A DNA stretch of 64,000 nt from CAZCTC01 sp964501335 (GTDB lineage Bacteria; Chloroflexota; Anaerolineae; B4-G1; SLSP01): assembly GCA_964501335.1 (NCBI GenBank), contig CAZCTC010000004.1:62001-126000 (forward strand). The letters run 5' to 3'. The position numbers were made by a program, and so were the translations under genes. The notes below the pieces were generated by a model. It was not told the origin of the DNA and did no database searches. It saw only the letters and a list, made by a program, of their open reading frames with translations. Positions 41,741-49,419 of the stretch are shown one piece after another (the stretch's first letter is position 1; every line of letters begins with the position of its first letter).

Positions 41741-42945
41741 ATGCGAAAACCGGTAAGCGGGTCACTTTTGTATTGACGCAGAGCCTGGAATGTCCGTCAG
41801 GGGTGGGGCGTTACTGGCCGCTGGCCTGGGGGCTGGCGCGCCGGGGATATCAGGTGCGGGTGGTGGCGCTGCATCCCAATTATGCGGCTTTGTCGGAGCG
41901 GCGTTTTGTGCGGGAAGGGGTCGAGGTCTGGTATGTGGCCCAGATGCATGTGCGCAAAGAGGGCAATCTGAAGTTTTATTTCAGTCCGTGGCAATTGTTG
42001 TGGGTGGTTTTCCTGGCGACCTTGAAGTTGACCTGGGCGGCCGTGGTCAGTCCCGGCGATTGGTATCAACTGGGAAAGGCTCAGCCGATCAATGGGGTGG
42101 CGGGGTTGGCGTTGTTGCTGTTGGGACGCCGGGTCTATCTGGATTGCGATGACTATGAGACGACCTCCAATCAATTCGGCGCGGGATGGCAGCGGAAGGT
42201 GGTGGCCTGGTTTGAGGATGGGATGCCTCGACTGGCGCGTGGGGTAACGGTCAATACGCACTTTTTACTGGAGCGAATTCGGGCGGTCGTGCCGGCATCC
42301 CGGCCGGTGATTCTGGTGCCCAACGGGGTGGATCTGGCCGATTTCGAGCCGCCGGAGCCGGCGCGGGTAGCGGCGTTGCGGGCGCAGCTGGGCGTTGAGG
42401 GGCGGCCGGTCGTGATCTATGTGGGCAGCCTGAGTTTGGTCAATCACCCTGTGGATTTGTTGCTCAAGAGTTTTGGAGAAAAGGTCCTGCCCCGGGTACC
42501 GCAGGCGGTGTTATTGATTGCAGGGGGCGGGCCGGATCTGGAAGCGTTGCAGGCTCAGGCGGCGGCCATGGGGGAGAGCGTGCGTTTTCTGGGGCGCATT
42601 CCCCATGCGGAGATTTTGTGTTATTATGCCGCCGCAGATCTTTCGGTTGATCCGGTGCTGGCGGATGAGACGGCGGCGGCCCGGTCACCGTTGAAGCTGT
42701 ATGAGAGTCTGGCGGTGGGGACGCCGGTTTTGACCGGGGCGGTCGGAGATCGCTGCGATCTCTTGCAGGAGTGTCCCTCGATGCTGGTGCCGGCAGGAGA
42801 TGCGAGCGCTCTGGGGCTGCGAATGGCGCATTTGTTGTTGGATGAGCCCCGGCGAGCGGCGGCGCAGGCCTGGGCACGAGAGCAGCAGAAGCAATTTCTT
42901 TGGGAATCCCGGATCGATACATTTGTGAAGGTCTATGATGCATGA
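41737..42945 (+). CDS. GT4-type glycosyltransferase
   Basis: A 402-residue GT-B enzyme with SGVGRYWPLAWGLARRGYQV, VILVPNGVDLADF, VVIYVGSLSLVNHPVDLLLKSF and SPLKLYESLAVGTPVLTGAVG at the donor site. The segment DCDDYETTSNQFG in the N-terminal half resembles acceptor loops of GT4 enzymes using lipid-linked acceptors. ATG at 41737 lies in an ATGA overlap with the previous gene; the longer upstream frame belongs to that gene's region and is rejected. Confidence 0.85.
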   Translation: MNAKTGKRVTFVLTQSLECPSGVGRYWPLAWGLARRGYQVRVVALHPNYAALSERRFVREGVEVWYVAQMHVRKEGNLKFYFSPWQLLWVVFLATLKLTWAAVVSPGDWYQLGKAQPINGVAGLALLLLGRRVYLDCDDYETTSNQFGAGWQRKVVAWFEDGMPRLARGVTVNTHFLLERIRAVVPASRPVILVPNGVDLADFEPPEPARVAALRAQLGVEGRPVVIYVGSLSLVNHPVDLLLKSFGEKVLPRVPQAVLLIAGGGPDLEALQAQAAAMGESVRFLGRIPHAEILCYYAAADLSVDPVLADETAAARSPLKLYESLAVGTPVLTGAVGDRCDLLQECPSMLVPAGDASALGLRMAHLLLDEPRRAAAQAWAREQQKQFLWESRIDTFVKVYDA

Positions 42946-43873
42946 CGGTATGGAATCCGATGTCTGGGTGGTGATCCTGAACTGGAACGGGGGAACCATG
43001 CTGTTGGATACGGTCGGTTCGGTGCTGGCGGTCGAGGCCCCGGTGCCGCATGTTTTGGTGGTAGACAATGCGTCGCAGGACGGCAGTGAACAGGCGGTGC
43101 GGGCTCGTTTCCCGGAAGTGGAGGTGATCTGCAATGCAGCCAATCTGGGTTTTGCGGCAGGGAACAATGTGGGAATTCGGGCGGCGCTGGCGCAGGGGGC
43201 GGCCTTTGTGTTGGTGTTGAACAACGATACCTGGGTCGATCCGGCGGCGGTGAACCGGTTACGGGCCGCGCTGCTGGCCGATCCACAGCGAGGGATGGCG
43301 GTTCCGAAGATTTATTATGCCGGAGAGGCTCAGCCCCGGCGGTTGTGGGCGGCCGGAGGGGCCTGGCGGGCTTTTCCTCCGCGGGCCGTTATGCGCGGAC
43401 TGGGTCAGCCCGACGCGGGGCAGTACGATCGTGGTGAAGTGGTGCCCTATGCGACCGGTTGTGCGTTGCTGGTACGCCGGGAGCTGTTTGAGCAATGCGG
43501 GTTGCTGGATGAGCACTATTTCATGTATCAGGAAGATTATGCTTTCTGCGACCGGGTACGGGCGCAGGGTTTGCAGATCTGGTATGAGCCCGGGGCGGTG
43601 ATTCAGCATCGGGTATCGGCCAGTACAGGGGAGGGGTCCCCTGCCAAATTGCGTTATTGGGGCTATGGAACCGTGTTGTTTTATGCACAGCATTATCGGA
43701 ACCCGGCAGTTTTTGTCGGGGCTCTGGCGGCTTTTCTGGCCTGGGCGGTGGTACGGGATGGGTTGCGCGGGCGACGCATTCCGCTTAAGGCGCTGGCTCA
43801 GGGAGTCCGTGAGGGATTGTCAGCGCTTGGTGATATTCAGAAAGAGGTAAGGTATGCGGGTTTTATTCGTTGA
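42935..43873 (+). CDS. GT2-family glycosyltransferase
   Basis: A 312-residue GT-A enzyme: VVILNWNGGTMLLDTVGSV, VDNASQDGSEQAV, NLGFAAGNNVGIRAAL, VLVLNNDTWVDPAAV (the DxD-like site) and YFMYQEDYAFCDRVRAQGLQ on the acceptor side. It resembles rhamnosyltransferase-type GT2 proteins. Two hydrophobic segments near the C-terminus could attach it to the membrane. It overlaps the preceding gene by 11 nt and the next by 20 nt. Confidence 0.84.
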   Translation: MMHDGMESDVWVVILNWNGGTMLLDTVGSVLAVEAPVPHVLVVDNASQDGSEQAVRARFPEVEVICNAANLGFAAGNNVGIRAALAQGAAFVLVLNNDTWVDPAAVNRLRAALLADPQRGMAVPKIYYAGEAQPRRLWAAGGAWRAFPPRAVMRGLGQPDAGQYDRGEVVPYATGCALLVRRELFEQCGLLDEHYFMYQEDYAFCDRVRAQGLQIWYEPGAVIQHRVSASTGEGSPAKLRYWGYGTVLFYAQHYRNPAVFVGALAAFLAWAVVRDGLRGRRIPLKALAQGVREGLSALGDIQKEVRYAGFIR

Positions 43874-45242
43874 AGTCGCGCCGGCAGATCAAACCAATGC
43901 TTATCTTTGCAATGGATTGGGCTATATTGCAGCCTACCTGCGCAAGTATGTCCCGACCGTGGAGATGCGGATCATCAAAGGAGATGCTGCGCTGGTGGCT
44001 CAGGTGGCTGCCGAGTATCATCCGGAGATTGTAGGGATTTCGACCGTCTCCCAGTATTATCGGATTGCGACGGAAGTGGCGGCGGCGGCCCGGAAGGCGG
44101 GGGCGCTGGTGGTTATCGGGGGCCATCACGTCAGTTCGCTGCCGGATTCGATCACTTCGGCGATGGATGTGGCGATCATCGGTGAGGGAGAAGAGACATT
44201 CTTCGAGCTTTATCAGGTTTACGCGGCGCAGGGCTTGGACTGGAAGGCTTTCCGGAATATTCCCGGGCTGGCTTTTCGGGATGAGGCAGGGTTGATCGTG
44301 CAGACCGCACCCCGTCCTTTACACAAGAACCTGGATGACTTTCCGTTTCCGGCTCGAGATTTGATGCATATCCGTCCCGGCCAGAGCATGGGGATTATCT
44401 CTTCGCGGGGCTGCCCTTATGTATGCGTTTTCTGTGCTTCCAGCGCATTCTGGAGCAGTATGCGGTTCCATTCGCCGGACTATGTGGTGGCCGAGTTGAA
44501 AGAGATGGCGGAACGCTATCAGACCTCGCATATCTATTTTTGGGATGATTTGTTCATTGCCAACGTTCAGCGAATTGAAGCGATTTTGAAGCTGGTTCAG
44601 AATGAGCCGGTGTTGAAGGGGATGAAATATTCCGTGACCTGCCGGGCCAATCTGGCGACCGATGAGCTGGCGCGGATGTTGAAAGAGATGAATGTCGTAG
44701 AAGTGATGTTGGGGCTGGAATCGATGGCGCCGCGCACTTTGAAATATTTGAAACCCCATGTGACGGTGGAGCAGAACCGGAATGCCGTCGATGTATTGCA
44801 TCGGGCGGGGTTGAATGTGACCGGTTTCTTTGTGATTGGGTCGCCGCAGGAGAAGCGGGAGGAGCTGGAGGAGACTTTGCATTTTGTGAAGACGGCGCCG
44901 CTGTATCGGGCCGAAGCCTATTTGTTGACTCCCCTGCCCGGGACGCCGGTCTGGGATTATGCGGTGCAGCGGGGGCTGCTCGATCCGGAAAATGTTCCAT
45001 GGGATCGGATGTATATCGACAATCCCGAGAATCCGGAGAACGGGATTCACCTTTCCGAAACGATGAGTCCGGAGGAGTTGCGGGGGTACTGGCGGGAATT
45101 TCAGAAGATCCGTCAGGCAAAGGACCGCCGGAATATGTTGAATCGGGTGCCGCAACATTTACGTCATTTGATCCAGGCACCTAAAGATGAAGTGGCCTTA
45201 ATTTTGAATTTATTGAAGACCCGGCGCCAGGGACATATCTAG
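43854..45242 (+). CDS. B12-binding-domain radical SAM protein
   Basis: The 462-residue product has an N-terminal cobalamin-binding-like Rossmann domain (about 1-135; VVIGGHHVSSLPDSIT, IGEGEETFFEL) and a radical SAM barrel with the cluster motif C187xxxC191xxC194 (SSRGCPYVCVFCASS). Many relatives methylate unactivated carbons or modify lipids and glycans, but the DxHxxG cobalamin motif is not seen here, so cofactor binding is uncertain. Its position with a methyltransferase and flippase-like gene suggests tailoring of the exported glycan or its lipid carrier. Confidence 0.82.
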   Translation: MRVLFVEVAPADQTNAYLCNGLGYIAAYLRKYVPTVEMRIIKGDAALVAQVAAEYHPEIVGISTVSQYYRIATEVAAAARKAGALVVIGGHHVSSLPDSITSAMDVAIIGEGEETFFELYQVYAAQGLDWKAFRNIPGLAFRDEAGLIVQTAPRPLHKNLDDFPFPARDLMHIRPGQSMGIISSRGCPYVCVFCASSAFWSSMRFHSPDYVVAELKEMAERYQTSHIYFWDDLFIANVQRIEAILKLVQNEPVLKGMKYSVTCRANLATDELARMLKEMNVVEVMLGLESMAPRTLKYLKPHVTVEQNRNAVDVLHRAGLNVTGFFVIGSPQEKREELEETLHFVKTAPLYRAEAYLLTPLPGTPVWDYAVQRGLLDPENVPWDRMYIDNPENPENGIHLSETMSPEELRGYWREFQKIRQAKDRRNMLNRVPQHLRHLIQAPKDEVALILNLLKTRRQGHI

Positions 45243-45259
45243 GAGTTTTTTGAGGTCAA

Positions 45260-46180
45260 ATGGAAACAGTCGTTTGTAATAATTGCGGTGAGCAGAAATT
45301 TACCGTTGCGTTGACGGGGCCGGATTGGCTGCATGGTTTACCGGGAAGCTTTACGCTGGTGCGTTGTCAGGGCTGTGGTCTGTTGTACCTCAATCCCCGA
45401 CCGGTCGGTGAAGAACTGGCGGCCTACTATCCGTCGGATTACGAGGCGCATATCGGTACCCGGAAGATGGGGTGGTTGAAGCAACTGGAGTACGATTATG
45501 GAATCCAGAAACGCTATCGGGGCATTATGCGGTATACCCGGCCGGGGCGGATGCTCGATATCGGCTGTGCGACCGGAGATTTTCTGGCGGGGATGGAAGA
45601 TCGGGGCTGGGAAGTGATGGGGATTGAGCCGAGCGAGCAGGCTTCGCGTTATGCCCGGGAGACTTTGGGCTTGAATGTGCAGACGGCTTCATTGGAAGAG
45701 GCGCAGCTGGACGACAACAGCCTGGATTTGATCACCATGTGGAATGTGTTGGAACATTTGCCGGACCCGGCGCAGGCCCTGGGGCGTATTGCACGGGCGT
45801 TGAAACCGGGAGGGCTGTTGGTTTTTGCCATCCCCAGTCTGCGCAGTTACGATGTGAAGTGGTTTAAGAAGTATTGGGCCGGCTATGATTTGCCCCGGCA
45901 TTTGTACACTTTTCCGGAAGGGGTGATGGAGCAGATGGTGAGCCGGCAAGGGTTTAAGGTGTTGGGGCGGAAGTGTATTTACGGCACCTATAATGCCCTG
46001 GCGTTCAGCGCCCGTTTTGCCCTGCGGGACAAAGTCTCGGATCCCCAACGTCGGGAATTTTATCAGCAGATGATCCTTTCTCGACCGGCGCGGTTGTTGA
46101 TGTGGCCGGTGGCGGCCGTGATTTCCATGTTGAACCGGGGGACCATTATGACCTGGTTCTGCCGAAAAACGGCGGCCTGA
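45260..46180 (+). CDS. SAM-dependent methyltransferase with N-terminal zinc ribbon
   Basis: The 306-residue class I methyltransferase begins with a four-cysteine zinc ribbon (CNNC at 6-9, CQGC at 36-39), then motif I MLDIGCATGDFL, acidic VMGIEPSEQ, and MWNVLEHLPDP and LKPGGLLVFAIPS. Proteins of this build often cap or modify sugars in polysaccharide clusters. A hydrophobic C-terminal stretch (RLLMWPVAAVISMLN) may contact the membrane. The substrate is unknown. The next gene starts directly after its stop. Confidence 0.85.
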   Translation: METVVCNNCGEQKFTVALTGPDWLHGLPGSFTLVRCQGCGLLYLNPRPVGEELAAYYPSDYEAHIGTRKMGWLKQLEYDYGIQKRYRGIMRYTRPGRMLDIGCATGDFLAGMEDRGWEVMGIEPSEQASRYARETLGLNVQTASLEEAQLDDNSLDLITMWNVLEHLPDPAQALGRIARALKPGGLLVFAIPSLRSYDVKWFKKYWAGYDLPRHLYTFPEGVMEQMVSRQGFKVLGRKCIYGTYNALAFSARFALRDKVSDPQRREFYQQMILSRPARLLMWPVAAVISMLNRGTIMTWFCRKTAA

Positions 46181-47149
46181 ATGACCACAGAGGAAAAAAG
46201 CTGGCTGGATTTTTTCAGCCGTCCCGAGGTCAACCGTTTTTTTTCTTTCTCAGGACTGGGATTGGCGCTGATTGTTGTGATCAGTGTGGTTTATAAAAAC
46301 TGGGGAGAATTTGCCGGTTTTGCCTGGAATTTGCAATGGGGGCCTTTGGTGCTGGCCGTTCTGATGTTAAGTGGGGCCTTCGGTTGTAATTTTGTGACCT
46401 GGTATTGGATCAGCCGTAGTCAGGGAAGCCGTCTGGCCTGGGGAAAGGAACTGGAAATCTACAGTTTCTCAACCGTGGTACGGCGCATTCCAGGGATCAT
46501 CTGGCAGGTAGCGGGGCGTACTTATCTTTACTCGCTGGCGGAGGTCGATGTACGGGTTCCTTTGTGGGGGAGTTTGTGGGAAGTTTTGGTGCAGATGATT
46601 TCCGGGACCTTGTTGATGATCCTGGCTTTGTGGTTTTCTATGGATTTAAGGAATACAATTCCGGGCGGACTTTGGTGGACTTTTTTGCTGCTTCCGGTAG
46701 GGGGGGCTTTGTTATGCCCGGATAAAATCCAGGCAGGGTTGGAGCGGTTGCGGCGGCGACCCACCGGCGAAGCTGGCGGGTTAGGACGAGAGCAACTGGT
46801 GAGATGGATCGGGTTGTATGTCATCAGCTGGATTTTGGGCGGCGGAATTCTCTTTTGTTTACTGGCGGCATTGAACCCCGTTGCGTTTGATTTTTTCCCT
46901 GTTTGTGTGGGGATGGTGGCGGCAACCGGGGTCCTGGCCCTGGCTGTTTTTATTATCCCTGGGGGTTTGGGGCTGCGGGATGTTACGTTATTGTTGTTGT
47001 TGAAACTCTATTTTCCGGCACCGATTGCTGTGGCGGCTGCTCTGTTATTTCGTTTGTGGCTATTGATTGGAGAAGCGGTCGTGGCGGGAGCGGTTTACGG
47101 CATCACCCGAGGGTGGTATTGGGCTAAAATTCGGTATTTTAATCCATAG
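46181..47149 (+). CDS. UPF0104/AglD-like integral membrane protein
   Basis: A 322-residue polytopic protein with about eight helices. The end motif FIIPGGLGLRDVTLLLLL is characteristic of the lysylphosphatidylglycerol-synthase-like/UPF0104 membrane family, whose members are linked to flipping or transfer of lipid-linked compounds. There is no synthase domain, only the membrane part. It begins at the base after the methyltransferase stop and is the last gene of the glycan cluster. Confidence 0.78.
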   Translation: MTTEEKSWLDFFSRPEVNRFFSFSGLGLALIVVISVVYKNWGEFAGFAWNLQWGPLVLAVLMLSGAFGCNFVTWYWISRSQGSRLAWGKELEIYSFSTVVRRIPGIIWQVAGRTYLYSLAEVDVRVPLWGSLWEVLVQMISGTLLMILALWFSMDLRNTIPGGLWWTFLLLPVGGALLCPDKIQAGLERLRRRPTGEAGGLGREQLVRWIGLYVISWILGGGILFCLLAALNPVAFDFFPVCVGMVAATGVLALAVFIIPGGLGLRDVTLLLLLKLYFPAPIAVAAALLFRLWLLIGEAVVAGAVYGITRGWYWAKIRYFNP

Positions 47150-47155
47150 GTAGTA

Positions 47156-47183
47156 TTGCTTAAGAGGGGCATTTCCGTATAAT
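47156..47183 (+). promoter_or_regulatory. Promoter of the four-repeat secreted protein gene
   Basis: -35 TTGCTT (47156-47161), a 16-nt spacer, and -10 TATAAT (47178-47183), about 63 nt before the ATG at 47246, which is preceded by TTTTAGGAGG. Confidence 0.7.
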
Positions 47184-47245
47184 CCTGATAGTAACAGGCT
47201 GAGATTCGGTCCGTTACGCCTTATTAACTCTTTTAGGAGGATGCT

Positions 47246-48637
47246 ATGAAGAAGTTGCTTTTAGTCGGGTTGGTGGCCATGATGCTGGCCATGTCGTTTG
47301 TGCCCACGATGGCGCAGTACACGACCAAGACGAGCTTCCAGGTTCAGAACCTGAGCGCCCAGACTGCCAATGTGCAGTTGATGTACTATGGTAGTGACGG
47401 TAACCCCATTTCCGGGGCGACCTTCAATGACACCATTAACGCCAACAGCAACAAACTGTATGTTCAGAGCAATAACACCGCCCTGACCGATGGGTTCAAC
47501 GGTTCTGTCGTCATCGCTTCCGATCAGCCCGTTGCCGCCATCGGCATTCAGCAGTCCGACAATGCCGCCGGGACCTTGAAGTACCAGGGTACCTATGGTG
47601 GTTTCTCGGCGACTGACGCCGCTACCAAGTTCTATCTGCCCGTGGTCATGAAGGCTTACTACGGCTATACCACCGAAATTTCGGTCCAGAATGCCAGCAC
47701 CAGCAACGTTGATGTTGTTATTTCTTACTTTAGCACTGGTCAGGTTCTCACCGATACCATCTCTGGTTTGAAGCCGGGTCAGGTCCACCGCTTTAACAAT
47801 GCCAACACCCCCGGCATGCCGGCCACAAACTACATTGGTGCGGCGACGATCAATGCGACGGGCAATATCGTGGCGGTCGTGAATCAGAATGCTCTGGCTG
47901 GTACTTATTTGACCAAGCCCCAACAGCAGACCTACGAAGGGTTTTCGTCTGCCAACGCCGGCTCCATCCTGTACGCTCCGGTCCTGATGAAGGCTTACTA
48001 CGGTTTCAATACTGCTTTGGTGGTCCAGAACGTTGGTACCACCAGCACTGATATCACCGTTACCTTTACCATTACTCCTGGTTCTTCGGCCCCTGGCTCA
48101 ACCCTGGTCCGCACCTCGACTCTGGCTCCTGGCGCCGGCACTCAGTTTGTTCAACAGAACGAAGCTGGCCTGCCCGCCCGCAACTGGCTGGGTTCCGCCA
48201 TCGTGACCTCCTCCGGTGGTCAGATCGTTGCTATCGTCAACCAGCAGAATACCATTACCGGTAAGGCCGCCAGCTACAACGCCTTCTCCAAGTCCGGCAC
48301 CCGCTACGTCGGTCCGAACGTCATGCGCAACTATTACAACTTCAACACTTCCGTGCAGGTTCAAAATGTCGGTACTTCCCCCACCACCTGCGCGGCTGTC
48401 TTCAAGGGCACCGCTACGGGCAACTCGAACGTGAACGTCACCGCCAACAGCACGACGATTCAGCCTGGTGGTACCTACCTGTATGTTCAGCAGAACCAAA
48501 GCGATCTGGGCATGGGTTTCGTCGGCGCTGTTGACGTCACCTGCGGTGGGCAGCCTTTCGTGGTTGTGATCAACCAGAACGGTCCCGATGGCCAGGGTGA
48601 CAACGCCATGGCTTACAACGGTATCCCCGTTCAGTAA
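47246..48637 (+). CDS. Secreted protein of four internal repeats, probably abundant surface protein
   Basis: The 463-residue product has a clean signal peptide (to MAQ). It then has four related segments of about 110 residues, each with a version of F(Q/N)VQN(V/L)x(S/T), GSxxIxSxxxxVAxVxQ and YLPVVMKAYYGY: TEISVQNASTSN, TALVVQNVGTTS, TSVQVQNVGTSP. There are no catalytic motifs and almost no charged residues, but many Asn/Thr/Ser. Codons are strongly biased to C-ending forms (TAC, AAC, TTC, ATC), unlike its neighbours, which points to high expression. With a good promoter and terminator this fits an S-layer, sheath or adhesin subunit; that role is inferred. Confidence 0.75.
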   Translation: MKKLLLVGLVAMMLAMSFVPTMAQYTTKTSFQVQNLSAQTANVQLMYYGSDGNPISGATFNDTINANSNKLYVQSNNTALTDGFNGSVVIASDQPVAAIGIQQSDNAAGTLKYQGTYGGFSATDAATKFYLPVVMKAYYGYTTEISVQNASTSNVDVVISYFSTGQVLTDTISGLKPGQVHRFNNANTPGMPATNYIGAATINATGNIVAVVNQNALAGTYLTKPQQQTYEGFSSANAGSILYAPVLMKAYYGFNTALVVQNVGTTSTDITVTFTITPGSSAPGSTLVRTSTLAPGAGTQFVQQNEAGLPARNWLGSAIVTSSGGQIVAIVNQQNTITGKAASYNAFSKSGTRYVGPNVMRNYYNFNTSVQVQNVGTSPTTCAAVFKGTATGNSNVNVTANSTTIQPGGTYLYVQQNQSDLGMGFVGAVDVTCGGQPFVVVINQNGPDGQGDNAMAYNGIPVQ

Positions 48638-48659
48638 ACCGGACTGTTATTAATCATAG

Positions 48660-48698
48660 AAAGGGACCACGTTATGTGGTCCCTTTCTGCATCTTTTT
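48660..48698 (+). terminator. Intrinsic terminator
   Basis: AAAGGGACCAC pairs perfectly with GTGGTCCCTTT across GTTAT, followed by a T-rich tail ending in five T residues. Confidence 0.88.
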
Positions 48699-48713
48699 CC
48701 AGGAGAGGTAGCG

Positions 48714-49229
48714 TTGAAAGTTTCGAAATGGATGGTAGTGATTTTCGCCGCATTCATTTTGGGCGGTTGTAATCAGGGAGCAAATCCTACGGTTTCCCCA
48801 GTGAATAATACAGTTTCGCCTGTGGCGGAGCCGGTTAAGATGGATCAGGTTTCCTGCCTGACGCGGATTACGCCGGTGGGGAATACGGTTTGCGGTTATG
48901 TCTGGGATCGAGATCGGAATGCTCCGGTGCCGAATCGTCCAGTTTATCTGGCGGATGCTTTGTTCTCATCGGATGGAAGTGGGGGCGTTTTTGCTGCTTT
49001 GGATGTTACGACTGCTCCTATCGCCGTTACGGATGAAAACGGTATGTTTTATTTTGTTAATGTTCCATCCCAGATGTTCTTCCTGATGGTAGAAAGCTTT
49101 CCACAGAGCTTGATGTTGCACGAACGCGAAATTCAGGATAACGATCTGTTTGTGGACTTTAGAGAAAAGACCGGTAATGTGGATTTAGGAACTGTGATAG
49201 CTTATGATCTGGCTTATGGGTCACCTTAA
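48714..49229 (+). CDS. Small lipoprotein with carboxypeptidase-regulatory-like domain
   Basis: The 171-residue product has a lipoprotein signal (FILGGC, so the acylated Cys is at about residue 19), a Thr/Pro/Val-rich linker and a domain reading GYVWDRDRNAPVPNRPVYLAD ... AVTDENGMFYFVNVPSQMFFLMVE. That pattern (V...G..PV.N..V, T...G.F.F..VP.G.Y) is the CarboxypepD_reg/SpaA-like beta-sandwich. TTG at 48714 is preceded by AGGAGAGG at good spacing and no ATG fits. It lies 26 nt after a terminator, so it depends on read-through or its own promoter. Confidence 0.68.
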   Translation: MKVSKWMVVIFAAFILGGCNQGANPTVSPVNNTVSPVAEPVKMDQVSCLTRITPVGNTVCGYVWDRDRNAPVPNRPVYLADALFSSDGSGGVFAALDVTTAPIAVTDENGMFYFVNVPSQMFFLMVESFPQSLMLHEREIQDNDLFVDFREKTGNVDLGTVIAYDLAYGSP

Positions 49230-49278
49230 GCTTTCAAAAAGCAAGGTGTTTTCACGGACAATCGATCATTGAATTTTT

Positions 49279-49310
49279 ACGCCGCCGCCGCCACCTGGCG
49301 GCGGCGGCGT
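49279..49310 (+). other. Perfect GC hairpin upstream of rel
   Basis: A 15-bp stem (ACGCCGCCGCCGCCA and its complement) around CC, followed by ATAAATTTAA. It is not a standard terminator on either strand and lies 28 nt before the rel -35 box. Confidence 0.55.
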
Positions 49311-49337
49311 ATAAATTTAACGACGGCAGGGGATGGA

Positions 49338-49365
49338 TTGACATTTGGAGTCGGCTGGTTATGAT
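49338..49365 (+). promoter_or_regulatory. Promoter of rel
   Basis: -35 TTGACA (49338-49343), a 16-nt spacer, -10 TATGAT (49360-49365), followed by a start region 48-55 nt before the ATG at 49420. Confidence 0.75.
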
Positions 49366-49419
49366 ACTGTTACGGACGGGGGTGCGCTTCCCGTAGAGGG
49401 GAAATATCAGGGGGCTGAG

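Noticed and set aside
49345..49419. Upstream ATG extending Rel by 25 residues
   Set aside because: It would place the start codon inside the predicted -35/-10 region; the extra residues do not match the family.
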